Part shown: piece after piece, positions 9,600 to 20,750 of the stretch | Layout: the number at the start of each line of letters is the position of its first letter | Numbering within the stretch: the stretch's first letter is position 1 | From: Dryococelus australis | Taxonomy: Eukaryota; Arthropoda; Insecta; Phasmatodea; Phasmatidae | Reading direction: 5' to 3' | Assembly (NCBI GenBank): GCA_029891345.1 | Contig: CM056993.1 | Span: 228,172,765 to 228,236,764 of the forward strand | Length of the DNA: 64,000 nucleotides | The notes under the pieces: model-generated | Databases searched by the model: none | The model's input: the letters and a program-made list of their open reading frames with translations, nothing else | What the model was told of the DNA's origin: nothing | Made by a program: the position numbers and the translations under genes

Positions 9600-11110
9600 C
9601 GCATTAGAGACTTTTGTTCGTGGTCATATCTCGCGATCTATCGACCTATTTAAACGAAATGTTGTATGCTAGCAGACCATTGGGTAATTGTGAAATTTTG
9701 AGATTTGTATTATTTGGTCCTCAATTTTATAAAATAGTAACAATTTCATGTAAATATTTTACATTATATCTTAAAAACTATTGAACCAATTATCACTCAA
9801 TTGGGCAAGTAACAGAATTGTGTACCATAGAAACATAAGTGATTGAAATTAATTAGTAAATTATTTTATAAATGGCAGCCAAGCAAATATTTTAAGTATT
9901 ATTAGTATGTCTGCTTTACCATTTAACAAATTTAGACCAAAATTTTGTTTACTGAAGTTTCTATTGAGAACATCATATATACCAACAAATAATTTATTTT
10001 GTCTTCCATTTAGGAAGATAGCACCATATGAATAAATAACGTTGTGTATAACTCGGTAAATAATTAACCGATTCGTACCAAATATTACAAACAAGTAGTA
10101 CTGGTGCAGATGTTAAGCGTTATGTTTTAACCAAGTCAGAAATTTATTTTCAAAATGGTGACCATAGAGCTAATTTTAGCTTAGAATGCTATATCGTAGA
10201 AACCATGTAATCAATTTCAACTAAACTTTGTATGCTCTCAGTATATATTACAACTATTAACTGTATATACAAAGAGCATCTTTTGTCTTCCATTTTGTAA
10301 GGTAACACCATGAGAGCAAATTAAGTTTTATGTCATCTCGGGAAACAATTGAGATTCCTTTCACATTCGGTAAAAGCATATTACTGCAGCAGATGGTGTA
10401 AACTGGAACGTTTTATGTAGGCCACGCACTAATTTTCAAAATGGTGGCTAAATAAACGTTTCAGCACAGTATACTTTATCAACAAAATCAATTCCAAATT
10501 AATTTTATATGCCAGCATTGCCTTTAACAACTATCAAATCTGTCTATACAGCGTCTCATTATTCTAAGATAGCTCGACCAATAAAAATAATGATTTTTAT
10601 CTCTTATCTCGGGAACAATCAACACATTCTTACAACATTTGGTGAAGATATTGTACAGCGGTAGGCTATAATAATAAGAATATTTATATTAGGCAGGACA
10701 CATTTATTTTCAAAATGACGACTATAACATAGTTTTAGTTTTTGGGGGGAATATTTACGAAACTATATAATATATTTTAACTTAACTTTGTATATTTCCA
10801 GTGTACGATCATCGAAACTGATTCTACATTACGTTATTTGTACTCTCTCTATGGAGATCGCCACATGAAAGTTATGGAGATGTTATGCCATATCTCGAGG
10901 ACCATTCAACCGATTCCCACCAAGTGTTACACTGGAACATTTAAAGCAATTGGTACCAAACTGTGCTTACTCTAAATGCTACATAAGGACATTTAAACTT
11001 TCATGATTTTCATGGATCAGATAACGATGTTCAAAATGGCAGCTTCATAAACCCAAAATTTAAATAAGTTTGACACATGTATAACAATTTAACCAAATTC
11101 AACCACACAA
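9600..11110. repeat. Diverged tandem array, unit about 280 bp, five to six copies
   Basis: A sentence-like motif (atatctcggnaacnattnaaccgattc) recurs at about 9627, 9768, 10048, 10333, 10604 and 10893, mostly 271-289 bp apart. Between these anchors other words recur in the same order: 'caaaatggcg' variants, 'caatttcaactaaactttgtat', 'gtcttccattt' and 'agcaccat'. The copies are strongly diverged, so this is an old satellite-like array with no coding content. Confidence 0.75.
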
Positions 11111-11509
11111 AAACAGTCTAATGTTGTGGTAACAGTATTAATGTTACTACAACATTCATTTTTGGTTATCTGTGAGCTGTCAAACTAATATTGCTGGTAA
11201 TATAATATAATGTTAAGCCATTAATGTCAACGCAACATTAAGTACTTTTGTAACAATATTACCTCCTTACTATAATACCAACATTAAGGCGGTGTTTACG
11301 TTGTGGCAAAATAAATTTTGTGTTGCGGCAAGGCAACTTTTATATTGCGCCAAAAATCAATGTGTAATCTATTGATAACATATCTGCTAAACGATTTGTT
11401 GTGCTTATTTTCTGGTTTAAGTAAACATTGTAGTGTAAAATAAATTAAGTACAAATATTTGTCACAAAAAGAAACATTACTAACGATAAAAATGACAGCA
11501 GGCAAGGGA

Positions 11510-11585
11510 ACCGAACCCATGCCTTCATTTCTTGACGCACTCCACTTCACAGAACATGGCAACTTACTAACCACTCTACCATAAC
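11510..11585 (-). repeat. tRNA-like (SINE head) module in repeat copy 1
   Basis: On the minus strand this reads ggtagagtggttagtaag, an A-box-like start, and ends with gggttcggttccc, a B-box. It is too degenerate to fold as a functional tRNA and is best read as a SINE promoter. Confidence 0.5.
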
Positions 11586-12154
11586 ATATCTGTTTCTGGT
11601 TCATATTGGAGGTATTGAAGAGACACACACACGACACACTGCAGTTATCCTTCGTTATAAAGAAATACTTAACCCTCTAGAAATATAAGCATATTTGGTA
11701 AACGTAAACTGCCTTGCAAGGCTTGAGAGCTAACCTAAACTACATTTAGTTTTCATATTGTGCTTTAAAATTTAAATACGGTGGTTTCATTTCACGATAT
11801 TATTGCCGTTCGCTAATATCATCCATTGTACAACAGTATTAATGTTAAAACAACAGTAATGTTTTGTTATCTGTGAACCGTCGGTAAATAATATTGATAT
11901 TAATGTCATACACTGTTAGGTTGTTATGTTAATATAACATTAAATAATAACGTAATGACATTATAATCTTTCTGTTCTGTCAACTTTAAGGTGGTGTTTA
12001 TGTTGCGGCAAAGCAAATTTTGTATTGAACTGATGTTAATATTTGTTTTAAAATTTTCTTGTAATTTTTTGCTTCAAAAAACTTTCCAATGCAAAATAAA
12101 ATAAGTACTATTAATTTATCCCAAAAATAAATATTACCAACCGAAAAACTATTT

Positions 12155-12238
12155 ACCGATGGGAGGGGATTGAAACGGCACCGTGATTGTTTCCACTTGA
12201 CTGAACCCTACGTCCTACCAACTGCGCTATATCTACAT
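12155..12238 (-). repeat. tRNA-like (SINE head) module in repeat copy 2
   Basis: On the minus strand the A-box-like tatagcgcagttggtaggac is followed by a B-box-like ccgtttcaatccc at tRNA-like spacing, at the equivalent place to the module in copy 1. The two modules differ in sequence, so they have either diverged far or been replaced. Confidence 0.55.
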
Positions 12239-12367
12239 GTTTAGCTAAGATTCGTATTGTAATTGAAGAAAACATAATGACCAACTGCAGTTCTATTTCG
12301 TTACGTGTAAATACTGTATGTTTTAGAAATATATAAATATCTGAAACACTTAGTTGCTTTGCAATTA

Positions 12368-12443
12368 GTGAGTGTGAGTGAGCGAGTGAGTGTGAGTGAG
12401 CGAGCGAGCGAGCGAAAGAGAGAGCGTGAGCGCGTGTGCGTGT
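12368..12443. repeat. GTGA/GAGC-type microsatellite
   Basis: A purine-rich simple repeat (gtgagtgtgagtgagcgag and variants) is inserted in copy 2 of the 700-bp array. Confidence 0.9.
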
Positions 12444-13288
12444 ATCTAGGCTACATTTAGTTCTCATACTCTGCTTTAAAATTTAAATAAAGTGATTCAT
12501 TTTACGAGGTTATCGGTGTTCACTTCCATCCGCCATTTAACAACAAATCAGTGTAACGTTTTAAGACATTTCTTTAACTGCCGCAACCAAAGATTTGGTT
12601 CTTTCTGCTATTCTTAACGTAATGCACCATTTGGTTGTGGCAACATCAATATAGCAACAAACTACATACGTGGAAATACTTTACGCTCTTGAAAACATGT
12701 GTATAGTTTGCTACACGTAAACTGTTTTGCAAGTCTTGATAGATGATTTAAACCACATTTAGTTCCAATGGCTTCATTTTACAATTTCGCAGTAACACAA
12801 AATATTTTGTTCCTCCTGTTAATTTTAGCGTAACACAACTTTTGGTTGCGGCAATTTTACTTAGGAGCTTTGTTAACATTAACACTTCAACAGTACGTTT
12901 ACATTGCAGGAATGTAACACTTTGCAAATTGTTATCAAGTGTAGGTCACAATATTGTTAAAGTTACGACATAATCGAATAAAGAAATGCCACAATAGCAA
13001 TTTTTTTGTTGTAACTTTGAACATTATACTTTTTTCTGTGCAAAATTTGTATCTCGACAGTATAGATTAGAAGCATTGCATATAGAGTATATTTTTCTGA
13101 CAATTTGGTAGGATACTATCAAATACGAAAATAAAAGCGCTATAGTAGGCCATGTAAACTCACATGTTTTGTGTGGCTCAGTCACTTGTTTTCATGATAA
13201 AGGCGATGCAAATATATTATGTTAGTAAACCCTATAATTCTAAATATTAGACTTATTAAATCCGAAGCTGATGCTCCAAACTCAACCT

Positions 13289-13360
13289 CTGTAATGCAGT
13301 GGATTTCAAGCTAGCTTATAGAACGAGGTTTTCGGGGTTCAAGTCCCGGGTAAGGCATTT
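13289..13360 (+). repeat. tRNA-derived SINE head
   Basis: The block starts gtaatgcagtggatttcaag and ends with a near-perfect B-box and T-arm (ggggttcaagtccc). The A-box is weak, and the flanking sequence runs into AT-rich DNA, so this is a SINE promoter region and not a tRNA gene. The SINE body cannot be delimited. Confidence 0.55.
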
Positions 13361-14610
13361 GTGTATTGTAACTGTGTCACCACTATTGAATAAGTCTCTG
13401 ATTTTATTTCTTAAGTTACTGCTTTCAAAAGGAAAACAAGTCCTTCCTGCTAACTCAGCTTTAAAGAAACTATTTAAAAACTAATTGCACCCACTTTGAG
13501 GAAAATAGGCTCATTAGTTATATCTGCAACTTCTTGTTCACTTTATTGGCGATGAAATACCTCTGTTATCTCCAGTGATGTTTGGCGTTCTCAACAGCAG
13601 TCCTATTCTAGATCAGTAGACAGCCGAAAACCAGCGAATAACATTCTCATTGAACACGAGTGCTCGTCACCAGTAACGGAACAATTATTCACGTTACTGA
13701 AATTAATGGCCTTCGAAATCATTGAATATAGGAAGACGGCAAGTGTGTTCGGTCATTTTGGTACTGCGACATACCTGCATTTCCTGCGTCACTGCACTGG
13801 GACAGCAAGAGATTGCCAACTACTAAGTTTTCCATACATGCATCCCTCTTGACGGCAATGAAACCCTGGCGCTGCTCGCAAGGTATGACACACAGACCAA
13901 CACACAGTCAACAATGTGGCGTACAGTAGTCCTGACTACCGTTTTGTGTTTTACCAGACAATTGATGAAGAGCGTGATTTGTGTCAAGAATGCGAAACTA
14001 CGAGCCTTATGCATGCCATTACTTTGGTGACCAAGTGTCTCGTACGCACACATGCTTGTTGCTATCAACACCCAGACACAGTTGTTACTACAAGTCGTAA
14101 ATACCTTTTCCATTACCGAGGACAATTGTGAGGAGTTATGGGATGAGAGAACACTGACAGTGCACCGTTATCAAGTTGGTCTTAGTTCCGTCGATACGGA
14201 TATTATTGGCACTATGAAGCACCGCACCCAAAACAATCATATTAAGTTACACATTAAACAAATTTGTGGCTATGACTATCGTACATCATAACATAGACTG
14301 AGAAAGGTGGACAATACACAAAGGCAGCCAAGACAACCCTTTAGAAAGTCAGGTCAAATTATAAAACTACACAATTTGTCACATTTTTTACTATTTTCTT
14401 TACTGGAGTGCAGTGCATTAGGTTCTTCACTACGAAAATTTGGCGGGAAAACTTCTATCAGTTGCTATATATTTTATGGGAAAAATCAATTTTCCAAATC
14501 GTTCCATGGTGAAAACTTAACTATTTTGTAATCACTAAAACGTAGTTAGGTAATAAAATCTAAATATATTCGTGACGAACTCTTTTTAAGTATTGCAGAA
14601 TAAAAAATTA
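13360..14610. other. Unassigned spacer
   Basis: No gene or repeat is recognised. Short overlapping open frames on both strands around 13820-14530 have no domain-like features. Confidence 0.4.
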
Positions 14611-14690
14611 AAAAAAAAAAAAAAACACGCACACGCACGCGCACACGCACATATACACATATACACATATACACATATATATATATAATT
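14610..14690. repeat. Poly-A and (CA)/(TA) microsatellite
   Basis: An A tract is followed by cacgcacacg-type and then atacacatat-type repeats ending in (AT)n. It abuts the tail of the following minus-strand SINE and may derive from it. Confidence 0.9.
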
Positions 14691-14702
14691 TATTTATTTG
14701 TA

Positions 14703-15010
14703 ATTTTATTCAAGAACCATGTTAATGCCTTGCCTCCCTCCCCTGTTGTAGTGGAGTCGAGAGATTTGTGCGGCTATTAACACCAAGGTCTTGAGAATAT
14801 ATGAAGGTGAAGTGAGGCGAGTATGGAGTAGCGCCGGAATGCAAGAGCGGGGGAAACCGGAGATCCCAGCGAAAACTTGCCGACCAGCGGCATCATCCAG
14901 CACGATTCCCGCATTCGAAAATCCGGGACCGACCCCAAGGGTAATCGAGCCCGGTGTGCCTAGGTGGGGGGGGGGGCGAGCAGTCTAACCACTACACCAC
15001 CACTGCGCAT
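14703..15010 (-). mobile_element. SINE, family B, copy 1 (about 300 bp)
   Basis: On the minus strand it begins with a tRNA-like head (gtggtgtagtggttagactg) and a B-box-like gggctcgatta. It continues into a body with tgccgctggtcgg and gggatctccggtttccccc. The same body is found at 19077-19340 (+) and, more diverged, at 15125-15265 (+). A G/C run near 14966-14977 lies in the head. Pol III transcription by the internal A and B boxes is expected for the family. Confidence 0.75.
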
Positions 15011-15124
15011 TCCCTCCCCATTTGTCATGTCGCCATCCGAGTGGATGGCACGTCCCTGTGTATCAGACACGTGCAAGGAGCCGCCACTACGGCGATCCTG
15101 GTCTACAGTATTTTCACACCTGCA

Positions 15125-15265
15125 TTCTCGCTTCTGGGAAACACGACGGACATTGCCGTTGGCTGGAGGGTTTCCTCCAAGTACCCTCGTCTCCCATTCC
15201 CTCGCACTCCGTACCTGTTCTCTCTTAAGGGACCCGTCTACCTGGAAGTGGCTTCAGCGAGAGAG
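15125..15265 (+). mobile_element. SINE family B body fragment
   Basis: The segment gccgttggctggagggtttc with ctcccattccctcgcactcc aligns word by word with the bodies of the two other family B copies. No tRNA-like head is seen, so the copy is 5'-truncated or rearranged. The GC-rich surroundings (15010-15410) carry three overlapping open frames that I regard as fortuitous. Confidence 0.5.
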
Positions 15266-15426
15266 ACTGCCGCACTCACCTAGTGCACAATCGCCGCTAC
15301 ACGCAAGACTCAACTGTCGTAAAGCGTTCTCGACTTGTCTACGCTTTACAGTGTACCCGTCCTTATCTCTGGCTACTGTCGGCGACACTGCTGTATTTGG
15401 TACATGCTAGGGTTGTATAATTATAT

Positions 15427-15845
15427 GCTGTTCACGGTAAAATGAGCACTTTTGAAAGCCTTGCTTAAGATCTACTTGTATACACACATTGTGTATTCCT
15501 CCGCCTTATGTAAAATTAACATTACCATGGGTCTAATCACTTTATTCATGCGTCGGTAAAATTAAACTGCGATATTACTTACAAAGTAAATGCTTTACAA
15601 ATCTGCTAATTTTTTACACTTCTATTCATTAAAAAAAAAGTAAGTGAAAGAATTAATTTTAAGTTATCACAAATTGTTACCTAATACTTTTTATTCGACG
15701 TTAAGATATGGAACTATTTTTCATCAATCGTTATCAATCTTACTGGGCGAATGTCTCCCAGTGCGCCCATTAAAATATATGTATAGAGGTGCAGTGACGT
15801 TTTTCTAAGGATCGTTTCTAAAATGCTCACTTTACCGTGAACAGC
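15427..15845 (+). mobile_element. MITE, family A, copy 2 (about 420 bp)
   Basis: The left end is GCTGTTCACGGTAAAATGAG, continuing to CACTTTTGAAA. The reverse complement of the right end is GCTGTTCACGGTAAAGTGAG, continuing to CATTTTAGAAA. This is the best-preserved pair of termini in the window. The interior is the reverse-oriented match of copies 1 and 3. It is non-coding. Confidence 0.85.
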
Positions 15846-15849
15846 ATTT

Positions 15850-17195
15850 AACTGTAGAGTGGTCCAGCGACATAGGGACTCTTTGAATTATTGACCTACG
15901 AGTGTGAACCGATAATTTGGAATCCGATACACGAGGGAGACAAAGATGCATGGAAGAAAATCGAAATGAAATTAATATATTGCGCGGTGTGCTAAGTAAA
16001 GTTGTAATTTTTTTTATAGATCTTTGTTATGCCTTTTTCCCGTGTACGAGGAGGATTACGTGCATCGTCCAGACTCGTTTAGGATTCACAAGCCACAGTT
16101 CGCTGCTCTTACTCTTGGTTTGAGGCGACGTCGTGGGACGAGTCAAGGTTCGCCTACTCGTGCATGTACGAGCTCGGGCGAGCCGCTCCCAGATCGCCAA
16201 CACAAGCGTCGTGGGAAGTTACATTTAAGGTGACCGTCAGCGTACTAGTATGGCTCGGTAGTCTTCCGATGGCGACCTTGGGCGTCACCACCGAGACTTC
16301 AAGGCCTTACAACTCCTAGCCGTGCTAGTGACGTCACAACCAACGGGCAAACACAAGTGGCCAATATGGCTGACAGCTTTGTAGTCTGGACATGTGGCGG
16401 GTCGTATTATAACGAAAACGGTGTCGTGAGAGTAACAATACACCTTGGTGCGGTTTAACGCGTGTTCCTGTGTGTCGTGTAAATTACTCTGATAGACTAA
16501 ACAGTGGACATTAAGTTTCCTGTCAATGACGAATGAGTAAATGCGTGGGTGAATACTATGTAATTCACGAGATCACTTCTTGCCCACAAAGTTTTCACGA
16601 CATTTCTTTCTCAACTTTATACACTCAGTAAAAAATATATCGTTTGCATGACATTACTATTGAAAGTGCGTGTTTGAGTATACTAGCATCGATAATAGCA
16701 AAGGAAATCTCTTTTATTGGCTTAATGAATCTTAACAGTTTCATGCACTCTACATAAAGGCGGTGCTTACTGTCTTATAGTATATTTTCAATGTTATTTC
16801 TTTGTAAAATGGACCCTGCTGATGTTACATCTTCTCGTGGATTCATGACCATAATAACAACGTTGTGAAGTCTATACTTGCGCTACAGCAGTAGAGACCG
16901 CCAGTGTCTGCCACGATGTCTATAATGTAAAAGCCGCCATACTCATTGTTAAAACCGCCGTGTCCACAGAGTCTGCCTTCATACTTTACTAGCTTATATT
17001 TTCTGGTCTTCGAGTTTCCGAGCGGCTTTCGTACACACCCAGATAACTATCAGTCTCTTCACTTTCTATGTAGTTACGTATTATCTACCCCTCCCTCATG
17101 AATATTTTATACATAGACACGTGCATGCAGGCGCATTTTCATACTAACCTCAACAAAGGCTACTTTTGTTCTCTCAAGACGTCGTTGTTACAAAC
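15850..17195. other. Unassigned spacer
   Basis: No gene or repeat is recognised. The stretch 16070-16400 is GC-richer with several CpGs and includes the words 'gtcgtggg' twice, but it shows no coding or RNA signal I can support. Confidence 0.4.
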
Positions 17196-17198
17196 CGC

Positions 17199-17200
<2 letters not shown>

Positions 17201-17279
<79 letters not shown>
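17201..17279. repeat. (AT)n microsatellite, about 39 units
   Basis: A pure alternating AT tract. It creates apparent tyrosine/isoleucine open frames on both strands that are not genes. Confidence 0.98.
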
Positions 17280-17280
<1 letters not shown>

Positions 17281-17559
17281 TCTTATTTAACTTGTTGCAA
17301 CTACCTGTATGAAATAAAACGTATCCATAGGTAATTAAAACTGTCAAACTTTTATAAATTCGATTAAACAATTGTCACCACATTCTGGCATTGAGTGCGA
17401 GAGGTACTACATTCGGTTCCCTGGTGCTAAGCGCACGGACATTGAATTACTACAAAGTCGTGTATAATTACAATATTTAGAATAAAAAAATATTACTGCC
17501 TTGAATGATCTACGTAACATTCATAAATTCTTCAGAAGCAAAATTTCACAACGCCAAAT

Positions 17560-18112
17560 ACAAGGTATAAATTAAACGCCCAAACTGGAGAAGATGATTC
17601 CTTATGAAAAATTGGTCGAAAATATATAGGATGCCATAAACAGAATATTAAAGGGGATATGTGCCTGTGAAAATTGGGTTTTGAAAATACATTATCGCTG
17701 AATGGCTTGTACGGTCTGCCAACGGCAGCGATGTCGGCGTTTGCCCACATACGTCTCACCCGGTTGAATGGGCACAAATTTCGCGCGCTGTGTGGAGCAT
17801 ATACTACTGGAGGGCATGTCGATGTACTGACGTATCACTTCCTCAAGCCGAACAGTGCGCACAGACCAAGGATGGCCAGCATTACACATGTGTCTCTGCA
17901 ACATGGGAAGCATAAGTCACCTTCTTGCTACGGACTTTGTTGGCGTTGTACAAAGCATTCGACAAAAATACGTTTTCAAAACCAAACATTCAGAGTCTTA
18001 TATCTCCTTTAATATTCTTTTTTGGTATATGGTGTCCTATAAATTTTCGAATTTATTTTCCATAAGGAAAGACCTCCCGTAGTTTACGCTTATAATTTCC
18101 GAATAACCGATC
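17560..18112. mobile_element. Long-inverted-repeat (foldback-type) element, about 550 bp
   Basis: Arms of about 130 bp (17560-17700 and about 17980-18112) are inverted, imperfect copies of each other. Shared words, read inward from each end, include 'tccttatg', 'tcgaaaattataggac', 'gaatattaaagg' and 'ttttgaaaa'. The arms flank a GC-richer core (17700-17960). The core has overlapping open frames on both strands but no recognisable domain. It is a non-autonomous DNA element of undetermined superfamily. Confidence 0.65.
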
Positions 18113-18114
18113 AT

Positions 18115-19070
18115 GCAATGCTTAGCCAAGTTTTTTGCGTTTACATATTATAGCTTCCACCCCCCATTTGATTAATAATATTATATGACTAATTGTTTTT
18201 GCTTTCCTGAAATATATGGAGCCATCTGTTGTACCACCTAGCCCGGAGCGTAAACAAGAGGAAATGAGTTACGTGACGCCAGCATTAAGGGTCGTCTGCA
18301 CAACAGGATCACAGCGGATAAAACAAACTCGTCACTGCCAATAAACTAATTGTTCAAATCGAATGTAAATCAGAAACTGTTCTTTAATACTGGCGAATGC
18401 TTATGGTAAAATCAAGTTTTAATCACCCTGCGACGGCTATACCTTCACATCGAACGAAAGTCAAACCGACGGTGTCATATGATGTTCAGAAAATGTTGGT
18501 CATTTATATTTCAAAACGGGTGGCTTACCATCCTTCCCTGACTGTGGTATTTTGGCATGCAGTGGGGCATTTTATTTACAGTGACAAGCGTAAATGGAGA
18601 GTCCACAATTGTATCATTATTATTTCATATAGTTTTGGTATTTTAAGTAATGTTAACAGTAGTATGATTATGCCGGTTTTGGGACAAGTCGAAAACTAAG
18701 ATGGTTTGCCGAAATGTGAGGCTGAGAACTGCAGTCAACGATTCTGCTTCAGCTGGTAGATTATATTAGATTTGCAATCTCCTCGACCGCTTAGAAAGGC
18801 CGACGTATGCCTATCCTCCTCTGCCCCCTCTTCCTCACTTTCTCAGCTCCGTTCGTGCCTTGAGAAAATCCACTAGGCATGGGCAATCGCCCCACCACAT
18901 TTCAAATTATCAATGAGGAGCAGTATGAAGAAGCGAAGAACTTCGGGTGCATTTGCAATTCAACCACCGTAGGAATAGGACAGTTCGTTTAGTGCATTAG
19001 CGACACTCTTATCTGTCCAAAATATGTGATGTGTCTCATAATTCATCGAAACAGTTTAACTAAAAATGCC
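18115..19070. other. Unassigned spacer
   Basis: Nothing recognisable is seen. A 100-codon open frame (18397-18699, +) has no domain-like features. Confidence 0.4.
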
Positions 19071-19076
19071 ATCGCC

Positions 19077-19340
19077 AGGCCACGGTGGCTGAGAGGTTAG
19101 ACTGCTCACCTCCCACCAAAGCGAACCGGTTTAAATACCCAGCCGGTTCACTCCCGATTTTCGTAAATGGGAACTGTGCCAGGCGATGCTGCTGGTTGGC
19201 GGATTTTCTCGGGGATCACCCGTTTCCCCCGCCCCTGCATTCCGGTCAGGACATTATCAACAGTTCTGGAATGGAGCTGACTTCTTGATCCACGGCCGCT
19301 GACCATCCTGTCAATCAGTATTTTTTTCAAAGGGTTTTCT
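19077..19340 (+). mobile_element. SINE, family B, copy 2 (about 260 bp)
   Basis: The head ccacggtggctgagaggtta is an A-box typical of a serine/leucine-type tRNA ancestor. The body includes tgctgctggttggcggattt and gggatcacccgtttcccccg, matching the copy at 14703-15010. It ends in a T-rich tail near 19325-19335. Confidence 0.75.
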
Positions 19341-19344
19341 TTTG

Positions 19345-20400
19345 CCACACACTGCTAATATATAATTAATGAAAATTTCTTTAAAAATATTGCTACAAGC
19401 GTTTCTCTAATTGTTCGCACACTTTGAACATCTACATACATGGCAATGGCAAATAAATCCTTTTCGATTTAAAACGGGGAAATATCTTTCCTTATGGTCT
19501 ACCGTGCTAGAATAACCTTTGTTTTTTCCTTTAACGCCCCCCGTAAGCTTCGCCATAGGATTCTACGCTTGACCACAAGGACGTCTTTTTTAGCCGTTCT
19601 ATGTTTGAAACCCCGCGGCATTTATTTGTTGTGGGCTTAAACAGCTCGTCCGTAGAAATCCCAACATTCCCTTTGACAGTCGTGGGGTGAAGGTGTAGTG
19701 CGCGGATTTGAAGACTAGTAGACAGCTGCCAATGTGCTTCGGGTATTTGATCATATACCAAGTAAATGCCAGAGCTGATGGTTGAGGGCAACACACCGTT
19801 GTCTTTTCGTCTAACCTTTTGTGTGAGGTTCAAGCACAAGAGTAAAAGTAAAGTATGAATAAGAAACACAACTGCTGTCTGTACCGTTCCCCTCAAACCC
19901 TCCTCCTCTATTCTTTCGCCATGCCTCCCTTGCTTCCAGGCAGGATCCGCTTATAAGCTCCGCCCATCAGCTTGCCTGGTTTGCTATGCCCTACCATCTA
20001 GATTCTTCTTCTTTGGAGTGTGTCCATGGCTACAATTGCGGCCATGGCACCAGACAACCCTGCTCAGCCGCGATGCATGCGCTCATTTATTAACTAATCC
20101 CGACCTATGGCGTATTGGGCTTTGCTCTAGATGCATACCATTCTCCAACTGACTTAGCTACCAACATGCATGCCGGAGGGCACACAGGACTGAGAAGGTG
20201 CTCACGCCGGCGTAGTGGGATTTGGAGGCTAGGCAATTAATAATAAAAAGAAAAATTGCCCGGAACACATGGCACGGCTGGAATGCGCGAAATTTTTCCA
20301 ACTAGGGAGGCCCCTTAAAAGTGTAAACGTCGTAAGGCAAAACTGAAGACCGAGACAACTTCCCTGGCAAAACTAGAATCCCAGCAGTTTATGTGTTGCA
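19345..20400. other. Unassigned spacer
   Basis: No gene is recognised. A 121-codon open frame on the minus strand (19531-19896) lacks any domain feature. Confidence 0.4.
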
Positions 20401-20439
20401 ATAACAAAGGCATGTCTCTTTGATTCCTTTCTCGCGCTT

Positions 20440-20750
20440 TGCAGCACTTTGCTTTGCCCAAACAGGCCTGTCTCTTCTCTGTTCCGCATAAGGGAGACGG
20501 GGAATTTAGTCACCTGTTGTATACCACGGAAAGGAGGCTCTCTTCACCAACTCGTGAGGCGTAAACTGAATAGTGAGGTGCACAGTTTCCTACATATACC
20601 GTTCGATTGTTTTTGCACCCGGTCAATAAAGTGTTATATATTCAGTTATTCCTTTGAACCTGATGACATTCTTCTGGTTTGCCCGACGAAGACAGTAGCA
20701 TTATCAGGGAGTACTTTTCTGGTCCGCCCGCCTACATCCTGATAATAGTG
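20440..20750 (+). other. LTR-like or UTR-like segment, unassigned
   Basis: The segment contains a possible polyadenylation signal (gtcaataaagtg, about 20621), a T-rich stretch after it and a 9-bp inverted repeat (attatcagg and cctgataat, about 20700 and 20737). This could be an R-U5 part of a solo LTR, but no second copy is present in the window. Confidence 0.25.

Larger units (their letters stand above)
11115..12960. repeat. Diverged tandem array, unit about 700 bp, with tRNA-like modules
   Basis: Two long copies (about 11115-11830 and 11835-12540) and a truncated third (about 12545-12960) share ordered words: 'acagtattaatgtt', 'ggttatctgtgaac', 'aaggcggtgtttacgttg', 'aaataaattaagtac', 'cgtaaactgccttgcaagg' and 'ctacatttagtt'. 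Each of the first two copies carries a tRNA-like block on the minus strand (see the separate entries). No protein is encoded. Confidence 0.7.

Noticed and set aside
12153-12467. 104-codon frame with Ser/His/Ala repeats
   Set aside because: It is produced by the gtgagtgagc microsatellite and part of the 700-bp repeat.
13289-13360. Possible functional tRNA gene
   Set aside because: The B-box is excellent, but there is no complete cloverleaf or paired acceptor stem. The same applies to the blocks at 40568, 62650 and 39182; all were treated as SINE heads.
14791-15410. Several overlapping plus-strand frames in GC-rich DNA
   Set aside because: They overlap SINE family B sequence in both orientations; three frames open at once points to composition, not coding.
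17098-17371. Open frames on both strands with long Tyr/Ile repeats
   Set aside because: They are translations of the (AT)n microsatellite.
20650-20705. Hammerhead ribozyme (contains ctgatga and cgaaga)
   Set aside because: The bases between the two core words cannot form stem II and no flanking stems are present.
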